NCBI GenBank assembly: GCA_029065305.1
Contig: JAIEIQ010000223.1
Coordinates: forward strand, 1-6,825
DNA: 6,825 nucleotides
Origin: Oscillospiraceae bacterium
GTDB taxonomy: Bacteria; Bacillota; Clostridia; Oscillospirales; Oscillospiraceae
Direction of reading: 5' to 3'
The position numbers were made by a program, and so were the translations under genes. How positions within the stretch are numbered: position 1 is the first letter of the stretch; each line of letters begins with the position of its first letter. The notes below the pieces were generated by a model. It was not told the origin of the DNA. It did no database searches and saw nothing but the letters and a program-made list of their open reading frames with translations. This document shows positions 1 through 5,456 of this stretch, in pieces.

Positions 1-334
1 CGATAACCCTCTTGGGAAACTTCCGCAGCCGCAGGCCGTAGGCGATGTTGTCGTAGACGGTCATGTGGGGGTAGAGGGCGTAGTTCTGGAAGACCATGGC
101 GATATCCCGGTCCTTGGGGGGGACGTTGTTGACCACCCGTCCGGCAATGGCGATCTCCCCCTCGGTGATCTCCTCCAGTCCCGCCACCATCCGCAGGGTG
201 GTGGACTTGCCGCAGCCGGAGGGACCGACCAGGACGATAAACTCCTTGTCGGCGATCTCCAGATTGAACGCCTGGACCGCCACCACGTTCCCGTCATATA
301 TTTTCTTTACGTTTCGCAAGCTCAGCTCAGCCAT
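1..334 (-). CDS. ugpC: ABC transporter ATP-binding protein, MsmX/UgpC type (N-terminal part; gene runs off the left edge)
   Basis: This is the cytoplasmic ATPase that powers a CUT1-type (sugar, oligosaccharide or glycerol-phosphate) importer. The visible 111 codons start [15 protein letters not shown]. Tyr13 is the probable adenine-stacking A-loop residue. The Walker A motif GPSGCGKST lies at residues 37-45, and the Q-loop is Gln83 within [13 protein letters not shown], a segment typical of MsmX/UgpC/MalK proteins. The signature motif, Walker B, H-loop and C-terminal regulatory domain lie outside the window. The ATG at 334-332 is preceded by a strong ribosome binding site and overlaps the 3' end of the MacB-like gene by 13 bases, so translation is probably coupled. 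The gene is the likely partner of the two permeases upstream, although two envelope genes separate it from them. The symbol is a family label only. Related MsmX ATPases can serve several importers, so the substrate cannot be read from it. Confidence 0.95.
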   Translation of the reverse strand, partial: MAELSLRNVKKIYDGNVVAVQAFNLEIADKEFIVLVGPSGCGKSTTLRMVAGLEEITEGEIAIAGRVVNNVPPKDRDIAMVFQNYALYPHMTVYDNIAYGLRLRKFPKRVI

Positions 335-1449
335 GGCTGCTCCTCTCCGGCGTTTTTCTGTGCATATGCCTTCTCCAGTCGCTCTTCCCGGCGCTTCTCC
401 ACCGCCGCGTCCACCTTCTCCGGCACCCGCTTTTTCAGGAACCGGTAGGTTCGGATCACCATCCGGACCGTCAGCACCACGGCGCAGCAGGCGGGCACGA
501 AGCCCGTCAGCAGGGCCGCGAAGAGAAAAATGGCGGCATAGTCCTCGGTCAGCCGGGCGGCGTTCTCCCAGTAGGGGTAGATGACCCCATTGGAGCGCAT
601 GGACCGCCCGGCGAAGCTCCGCAGCAGCTCCATCAGCCGCTCCAGGCGGAAGCGCCCGGTGTTCTCCACCACCTCGCCGCCGGAGAAGTTGTCCTCCAAA
701 ATGCCCTTGGCGAAGTTGCGGATGGGGTTGGGCATGACGATCTCATAGCAGTCGATGGCGGCTGTGTCCTCCTCCCCGGTGAGACGGACCATGGCGGAGT
801 AGGACATGAAGAGCCCTCCCTCGCCGGTGTAGGCCCGCTTAGTGGCGAAGTCGGCCTCCCGGGACACCACCCCCGCCACCAAAAAGGGCTCCCCGTTGAT
901 GGTCAAGCTCATTCCCGTCAGCTCCGTGCCGCCAAAGAGCCTCCATGCAGCCTCCTCGTCCAGCACCACCAGGTCATCCATCAAATCCTCCTGGGAGATG
1001 TAGGACCCGCTGCGGAGCTGGAGGGGATGGAAGTAGAAGAAGTCTCCTCCCACCCCGGTGGCCGTCAGGGAGGCGGACCCGTTGCCGCCCACGGCGCTGA
1101 CCGTGGCCGAGCCGCTGTAGGCGTCCAGGTAGAGGCTCCCGTTCTCCGGCGCCTCCAGGGACTGCTCCACTAGAGTGCTGTCCAGAGACTGGTGGAATTT
1201 CAGGATATCCTCCGCCGTCTTCCCCTGCCCCACCGGCATGAAGCAGGCCAGCTGGGCGAAGCGCAGCTCGTTCTCCCCCTGGAACCGCTCCCCGGCGGAG
1301 AGGGTGCTCAGAGTTCCGCCCATGGCCCGCACCCCCAGCAGAGCCGCGCCCATGGCCAGCAGAAGAACCAGATTCAACCCGATGAACAGCAGCCGCCGGA
1401 GCCCCAGGCGCTTCAAGCGGTCCGCCGCCTGCCGTTTTCCGCCGCCCAT
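322..1449 (-). CDS. MacB/FtsX-like membrane protein with MacB-type extracytoplasmic domain, reduced membrane part
   Basis: A membrane protein of 375 residues that looks like a cut-down MacB/FtsX-family permease. A basic N-terminus (about 5-19) is followed by membrane segment 1 (about 19-41), a large extracytoplasmic region (about 42-304), a second membrane segment (about 305-331) and a charged cytoplasmic tail ending PWLS. The stretch [14 protein letters not shown] (about 137-150), then [14 protein letters not shown] and [12 protein letters not shown] (to about 195), matches the style of the MacB periplasmic core domain. Family members normally have one N-terminal and three C-terminal membrane helices; only one C-terminal helix is seen here, and no ATPase domain. 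The start is ambiguous: GTG at 1452 overlaps the adaptor stop by 4 bases, ATG at 1449 by 1 base. I chose ATG because it lies 8 bases from a GGTGGAG site. Function is unknown; co-translation with the MacA-like adaptor suggests the two proteins form a complex. Confidence 0.8.
   Translation of the reverse strand: MGGGKRQAADRLKRLGLRRLLFIGLNLVLLLAMGAALLGVRAMGGTLSTLSAGERFQGENELRFAQLACFMPVGQGKTAEDILKFHQSLDSTLVEQSLEAPENGSLYLDAYSGSATVSAVGGNGSASLTATGVGGDFFYFHPLQLRSGSYISQEDLMDDLVVLDEEAAWRLFGGTELTGMSLTINGEPFLVAGVVSREADFATKRAYTGEGGLFMSYSAMVRLTGEEDTAAIDCYEIVMPNPIRNFAKGILEDNFSGGEVVENTGRFRLERLMELLRSFAGRSMRSNGVIYPYWENAARLTEDYAAIFLFAALLTGFVPACCAVVLTVRMVIRTYRFLKKRVPEKVDAAVEKRREERLEKAYAQKNAGEEQPWLS
340..348 (-). 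promoter_or_regulatory. Ribosome binding site of the ATPase gene
   Basis: On the minus strand GGAGAGGAG ends five bases before the ATG at 334. It lies inside the coding sequence of the MacB-like gene. It is one of the best Shine-Dalgarno matches in the window and fixes the ATPase start. Confidence 0.75.
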
Positions 1450-3554
1450 CACTGGTTCTCCACCATCCGCACCTGGGTGCCGGCGTCCAGGGGCTTGCTG
1501 GAGGTGGTGATGACGTAGTCCCCGGCGGACAGGCCGCTGACGGCGGCGCTGACATCGTCGCTGGCCAGGATCTGTACGTCGGCCCGGGTGGCGGTGTACC
1601 GGTTGCCCAGGGGAGTGCTCTTGGCGGTGATGACCAGCACGAAGTCCCCGTTGCTGTCGGAGCGCAGGGCGCTCTTGGGCACGATGGTTTCAAAGGCGCT
1701 GCTCTTCTGCCCCACCGCCAGAGTCAGGCTGGTGCCCGCCTCCACCTCGCCGGTGACGCGGAAGACCAGCAGCTTGCCCTGGCCGGGCTTGGAGGCGTCG
1801 TTGGCGATGGCCTCCAGGGTGGCCTTCACATCGCCGCCCCAGTAGTAGTTCGTCACCTCGGCCTCGTCGCCGATTTTCACCTGCCGGGCCTGGTCGTTGG
1901 TGACGGGAATGCGGATGGTGAAGCCCCTGTCCACCACGTCGATGACCGCCATGGCCTCGCCGGGCTTGTTGTCCTTGCCGGCGGTGACGTTGATGGCGCT
2001 GACGGTACCGGAGACGCTGGCCTTGATCTCGGTGTCGATGGTGTCCTGCCGGTACTTCTCCACCAGCTCCTGCTGCTTCTGAATATCCAGCCGGGCGCTC
2101 TGGAGGTCCAGGTTGTCCAGCTGCTTGTCGATGTCCTTGCCGGACAGGGCGTCGGTGAGGGCCCGCTCCTTCTCCGCGATGGTAGCCAGCGCGGCCTCGT
2201 AGGTTTTCTGCTTCTCGGTCAGCTCGTCAAGCTTCTCGGTCAGCAGCTCAATATTGGTTTTTACCGTCTGCTGGGCGGTGGTATAGCGGTTTCTCTGCTC
2301 CCGGTATGTGGCCGTCACCGTGTCAAGCGTTGCTTGGGCACTACGGGCCTCCCGTTGAGCTTTTGTTAACTCGCTCTGCGCATCATCCAGCTGATTTTGA
2401 ATATCTCGCCGCTCTATCGTCGCAGAGCCGGATTTCTCATCACGACTCTCAACAGCCCGATCATAGGTCAGTTTTTTTGTCTCTACATCATCCTGATCCT
2501 TAATAAGAGTCTCGTATGCTGTTTTGTACTCGCTGTATGTACTAGCAGCTCTGGTTTTTCCAATATCTTCGTTTCCACCATCAACCGGAGACTCGCTTTT
2601 GCCCATCTGTGTCAAAAAGGCATCTAAATACTTTTGATAATCTGAATTAATGTTTTTGGGTGTATTACCACTAAATTCTGAAAGTGTTCCGCTGTATCCA
2701 GTTTCATCTCTGAATTTTATACTCGCTGCATCGTCACTATTCATAGCTTTAATAAGCGCATTTAGATCCTCTCGATATGCCAACCAATCACTGGCCCACT
2801 GCATATCTGCTCTCTCAAGCGCATTACGCGCATCTTGGACTGCCTGGTCAAGATCTACTGTACCAGTTTCTTTGATTTCTTTCAGCAGCCCTTCCAACCT
2901 AGCAACTTCACTCTCCTGTGTTGTCACCTCCTTCTCCCACTTGTCCAGCTCCTTTTTGGCGTTGAGGTAGTTGGCGTTTTCCGTCTCAAACTTAGCCAGA
3001 TCCTCCAGCAGCTGGGTAATCTGGCTGTCCTCGTTCTTCGCCGACGCCAGATCCCCCTTGGCATAGGAGATCTCCGCCTCCGTGACCTGGTTGGCGTCCC
3101 GGTCGGCGATGGCCTTCTCCAGATCCTCCTGGAGCTTTGCCACGTCCCGGTCCTCGGTGGCGTACTCCTTGGAGAAATTCAGGATCTTCTTCTGATACTC
3201 GATGTTCAGATTCGCCAGGGCCTCCTGGGCCTCCTTGAGCTCCTGGCTCTCCACGTCGCCCAGCACAAACAGCAGATCCCCCTGCTGCACCGTGTCCCCC
3301 ACCTTCACGCACACCGAGCGGATCTCCCGGGTCTGGTCCAGGATCACCTCATAGCTCTCGTTGGCGGAGGCGGTGCCGGTGCCCCGGATCTTGGCGTTGA
3401 TGGTGCCACCGGAGACCACCTGTGTTGCTACCTCCGGCAGGGAGGCGTTCATAATCGTCTGGGAGAAGAAGGTCAGCAGCAGCAGCACCGTCAAAAAGAC
3501 GATGGCGATGGTCTTGATAAGCTCCCTCTTCTTGGATTTTTCCTTCACTTCCAT
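1449..3554 (-). CDS. MacA/HlyD-like adaptor (membrane-fusion) protein with a very long coiled-coil hairpin
   Basis: An extracytoplasmic adaptor of 701 residues anchored by one N-terminal membrane segment (about 13-31) after a Lys/Arg-rich start. A first lipoyl-like half (about 67-99, with VKVGDTVQQGDLLFVL) leads into a Glu/Lys/Gln/Ala-rich helical region (about 100-500). The second lipoyl half (about 508-541, KASVSGTVSAINVTAGKD) follows, then a beta-barrel-like domain (about 544-625) and a membrane-proximal-like C-terminal domain (to 701). This order is that of MacA/HlyD adaptors, which stack on an ABC permease and link it to outer layers of the envelope. MacA-type proteins are usually about 350-420 residues; the excess here is the hairpin, including a poorly coiled, Gly/Ser/Asn/Asp-rich segment at about 270-335. 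The low-GC middle of the gene is listed separately. The ATG at 3554 has AAAGGA 10 bases upstream. The downstream MacB-like gene is the obvious partner; a specific cargo cannot be inferred. Confidence 0.88.
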   Translation of the reverse strand: MEVKEKSKKRELIKTIAIVFLTVLLLLTFFSQTIMNASLPEVATQVVSGGTINAKIRGTGTASANESYEVILDQTREIRSVCVKVGDTVQQGDLLFVLGDVESQELKEAQEALANLNIEYQKKILNFSKEYATEDRDVAKLQEDLEKAIADRDANQVTEAEISYAKGDLASAKNEDSQITQLLEDLAKFETENANYLNAKKELDKWEKEVTTQESEVARLEGLLKEIKETGTVDLDQAVQDARNALERADMQWASDWLAYREDLNALIKAMNSDDAASIKFRDETGYSGTLSEFSGNTPKNINSDYQKYLDAFLTQMGKSESPVDGGNEDIGKTRAASTYSEYKTAYETLIKDQDDVETKKLTYDRAVESRDEKSGSATIERRDIQNQLDDAQSELTKAQREARSAQATLDTVTATYREQRNRYTTAQQTVKTNIELLTEKLDELTEKQKTYEAALATIAEKERALTDALSGKDIDKQLDNLDLQSARLDIQKQQELVEKYRQDTIDTEIKASVSGTVSAINVTAGKDNKPGEAMAVIDVVDRGFTIRIPVTNDQARQVKIGDEAEVTNYYWGGDVKATLEAIANDASKPGQGKLLVFRVTGEVEAGTSLTLAVGQKSSAFETIVPKSALRSDSNGDFVLVITAKSTPLGNRYTATRADVQILASDDVSAAVSGLSAGDYVITTSSKPLDAGTQVRMVENQ
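1458..1464 (-). promoter_or_regulatory. Ribosome binding site deciding the MacB-like start
   Basis: GGTGGAG on the minus strand sits within the last codons of the adaptor gene. The gap is 8 bases to the ATG at 1449 and 5 bases to the in-frame GTG at 1452. The spacing and codon favour ATG, but GTG is not excluded. Confidence 0.5.
2341..2940. other. Low-GC segment inside the adaptor gene
   Basis: By hand count this 600-base stretch is about 44-45% GC and its core, 2461-2760, about 38%. Sample blocks on either side are 70% (1501-1560) and 62% (3001-3060). Codons in the core include ATT, CTT, TTA, GTA, ACA and AAA, while the flanks use mainly ATC, CTG, GTG, ACC and AAG. The frame remains open across it. 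It encodes about residues 205-405 of the adaptor, the core being 265-365, which is the apex of the coiled-coil hairpin. The edges are gradual: 2281-2340 is 58% and 2941-3000 is 48%. Confidence 0.85.
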
Positions 3555-3564
3555 AGAATCATCG

Positions 3565-3570
3565 TCCTTT
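3565..3570 (-). promoter_or_regulatory. Ribosome binding site of the adaptor gene
   Basis: AAAGGA lies 10 bases before the ATG at 3554, inside the only gap between genes in the window (3555-3582, 28 bases). It is part of GAAAGGACG, a nonamer also found before the second permease gene. The gap shows no hairpin terminator and is too short for an obvious promoter. Confidence 0.55.
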
Positions 3571-3582
3571 CATGGGGTGGCG

Positions 3583-4470
3583 TCATCCCTTCACGGAGCC
3601 CTGGTGGGCGATGCCCTCCACCAAATAGTCCTCCCCGTGGAGGAACAGCAGCAGGCAGGGCACCATATAGATGGTGGCGATGGCGAAGGCCAATCCCACC
3701 TCGCTGGTATTGATGGTGGACAGATAGACGCTCAGGGGCTGCTTGGCCGCGTCGGGCAGCAGGATAATCGGCTGCTCCACCATGTTCCAGTAGTCGATAA
3801 AGACCAGAATGGCAATGGAGTACAGCGCGCTGCGGCACTGGGGCAGGCAGATGTCCTTGAAGATCTGCCACTCACTGGACCCGTCCAGCTTGGCCGCCTC
3901 GATGAGGGAGCCGGGGATCCGCCGCATGGATTTGGTCAGCAGGAACACGGAGAAGGGGGCAAACATGCCGGGGAAGATAATCGCCCACCGGGTGTTCAGA
4001 ATCCCCAGCCAGTCGCTGACCAGATAGTTGGGCACCAGTGTCACCTGATAGGGCATCAGCATCAGAATGACGTAAAAGAAGAACAAAAAGTTCCGCACCT
4101 TCCCCCGCCAGCGGGTGAAGCCGTAGGCGGTGATGGACGCCACCGCCAGCTGGAGCAGCACAATCGGTATCACCAGAATCACGCTGTTCCAGAACTTGAA
4201 GAGGTAGTCGGGGCTCTTGATGAGCACCGTGATGTACTGGGTAAGGCTCACCTTGTCGGGGATGAACTTCAGGTTCACCGTGTCGGAGATGTAGGTCTTG
4301 CCGTCCTTCCCGGCCACGTTGGTGAACACCTGCCCATAGTTGGCGCTGATCTCCGACTGGGTCATAAAGGAGTTGGTGATGGTCAGCACCGTGGGCATCA
4401 GAAACGCCAGGGCGAAGCAGGCCGCGATGATGGTCAGCACCGTCCGGGCCAGATAGTGGGGCTTTCTCAT
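3583..4470 (-). CDS. Carbohydrate ABC transporter permease, MalG/UgpE type
   Basis: The second membrane subunit of a CUT1 importer, 295 residues, close to the usual 270-300. About six hydrophobic segments are visible: 11-31, 95-117, 127-146, 160-178, 214-232 and 258-278. The cytoplasmic coupling loop that docks on the ATPase carries a good EAA motif at about 191-210 (EAAKLDGSSEWQIFKDICLP), with Glu-Ala-Ala, the central Gly and the closing Leu-Pro all present. The C-terminus ends VEGIAHQGSVKG, like the VxGxxxGxVKG ending of MalG/UgpE proteins. An extracytoplasmic loop of about 60 residues follows the first helix. The ATG overlaps the stop of the first permease by 4 bases (ATGA), and AAAGGA lies 9 bases upstream. 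The substrate cannot be told from the sequence. Confidence 0.95.
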   Translation of the reverse strand: MRKPHYLARTVLTIIAACFALAFLMPTVLTITNSFMTQSEISANYGQVFTNVAGKDGKTYISDTVNLKFIPDKVSLTQYITVLIKSPDYLFKFWNSVILVIPIVLLQLAVASITAYGFTRWRGKVRNFLFFFYVILMLMPYQVTLVPNYLVSDWLGILNTRWAIIFPGMFAPFSVFLLTKSMRRIPGSLIEAAKLDGSSEWQIFKDICLPQCRSALYSIAILVFIDYWNMVEQPIILLPDAAKQPLSVYLSTINTSEVGLAFAIATIYMVPCLLLFLHGEDYLVEGIAHQGSVKG

Positions 4471-5456
4471 CCTTCCACGTCCTTTCCGAAGATGTCCTCC
4501 ACCTTGAACAGCAGGGCAATGAGCCCCACCATCACCACCGCCATCAGCACCGCCGCCGCGCTCATCTTCTGGGGGTCCTGGCTGCTGAAGGTGTTGTTCA
4601 TGAAGTGCTGAAGCATATAGATGTCCTCAAAGGGGTAGGCCCCCACCAGAAGAAAGATCTCCCGGAAGACCTTAAAGGAGTTGATCAGGGAGAGAATCGT
4701 CACAAAGAGCACCGTGGGGGACAGATACCGGAGCTTGATGTTGAAGAGCTTGTGGACGGGGCTGGCCCCCTCCACGTCCGCCACCTCCAGCAGCTCCTTG
4801 GGGATGTTGTTGAGTGCCGCCATGAAGAGGATCATGTTGTACCCCAGATTCTTCCACAAGAAGAGGATAATCAGCACCACCTGGGAGTAGGAGCTCTTGA
4901 GCCAGTCGATCTTCTCGATGCCGAAGGCGGCGATGACCTCGTTGAGGGTGCCGTTGTAGTGGAATACCACCTGCCAGATGAGCACCACCGAGGCCACCGG
5001 CACCATCATAGGGCTCAGAAAGAAGGTGCGGAGGAGGCTCTTGCAGGGGATCCGGCACTCCAGCATCAGCGCCAGCACCAGGCTCAGCACAACGGCCAGG
5101 GGCACCGCCACAACGGAGAACTGGATAGTGTTCTTGGCCGCGGTGCGGAAGGTGGCGTTGGACAGCACGTTCTTGAAGTTCTCCAGGCCCACGAACTCCG
5201 GCTTGATGGGGCTGCGGATAACGGAGTACCACACCACCACCAGGAAGGGGATGATGAAGAACACCGCCACCCCCGTCACGCTGGGCCCCAAAAAGCCGAT
5301 GCTCCGCAGGGTGTCCAGCAGCTTTTCGTTGCCCCTGTCCCAGGCCCTCCTGGCCTTAGAAGCCCGTCCGGCGGCGGGGCCGGGCGTTTTCCCGGTCCCC
5401 GCCGCTCCGCGGGATCGCTTTTTGGTTTTCAGGGTGTCAGCGCTGCTCATTGACAT
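4467..5456 (-). CDS. Carbohydrate ABC transporter permease, MalF/UgpA type
   Basis: The first membrane subunit of a CUT1 importer, 329 residues. A hydrophilic N-terminus of about 45 residues, rich in Lys, Arg, Gly, Ala and Pro, precedes the first helix (about 55-78, FLGPSVTGVAVFFIIPFLVV). Further helices lie at about 107-133, 145-165, 190-214, 247-270 and 297-318. The coupling loop at about 224-246 reads EVADVEGASPVHKLFNIKLRYL. The EAA pattern is recognisable, but Ala is replaced by Val and the usual Leu-Pro by Leu-Arg. The start overlaps the end of the binding-protein gene by 20 bases. ATG at 5456 has GGTGA six bases upstream; an in-frame ATG at 5450 would remove two residues and cannot be excluded. 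It would pair with the MalG-type protein encoded next to form the translocation pore. Confidence 0.94.
   Translation of the reverse strand: MSMSSADTLKTKKRSRGAAGTGKTPGPAAGRASKARRAWDRGNEKLLDTLRSIGFLGPSVTGVAVFFIIPFLVVVWYSVIRSPIKPEFVGLENFKNVLSNATFRTAAKNTIQFSVVAVPLAVVLSLVLALMLECRIPCKSLLRTFFLSPMMVPVASVVLIWQVVFHYNGTLNEVIAAFGIEKIDWLKSSYSQVVLIILFLWKNLGYNMILFMAALNNIPKELLEVADVEGASPVHKLFNIKLRYLSPTVLFVTILSLINSFKVFREIFLLVGAYPFEDIYMLQHFMNNTFSSQDPQKMSAAAVLMAVVMVGLIALLFKVEDIFGKDVEG
4480..4485 (-). promoter_or_regulatory. Ribosome binding site of the MalG-type permease
   Basis: AAAGGA lies 9 bases before the ATG at 4470, inside the 3' end of the first permease gene. A second purine run (GGAAGG) directly abuts the ATG and is too close to act as a ribosome binding site. 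The site supports the start that gives the 4-base overlap. Confidence 0.55.

Noticed and set aside
2472..2478. Run of seven A (minus strand) in the adaptor gene, considered as a slippage or phase-variation site.
   Set aside because: The run is short, encodes Lys-Lys in frame (ACA AAA AAA CTG), and nothing suggests frame switching; the low GC of the region makes such a run expected.
2341..2940. Low-GC segment considered as an inserted mobile element or foreign gene.
   Set aside because: The adaptor frame passes through it without a break. There are no terminal repeats, no target duplication that I can see and no transposase frame; segment exchange by recombination fits better.
1449..3554. Adaptor considered as a multidrug efflux (RND) partner.
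   Set aside because: No RND pump gene or outer-membrane channel gene is present in the window, and the neighbour is MacB-like. A MacA-type adaptor is the better description.
3555..3582. Only gap between genes, considered as an internal promoter or terminator.
   Set aside because: At 28 bases it has room only for the ribosome binding site. No stem-loop with a T-run and no convincing -35/-10 pair is seen.
2835..3713. Plus-strand open frame of 292 codons opposite the 5' half of the adaptor gene.
   Set aside because: Leucine/valine-rich antisense of a coiled-coil gene. No domain is visible, and the sense strand has a coherent adaptor protein.
3361..4611. Long open frame on the plus strand (416 codons), opposite the adaptor start and the MalG-type permease.
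   Set aside because: It is antisense to well-supported genes. The product is a His/Gln/Gly-rich mixture typical of the complement of GC-rich coding DNA, with no recognisable domain.
4605..5453. Plus-strand open frame of 282 codons opposite the MalF-type permease.
   Set aside because: It mirrors the permease almost exactly, is His/Gln/Glu/Gly-rich, and shows no domain or supporting context.
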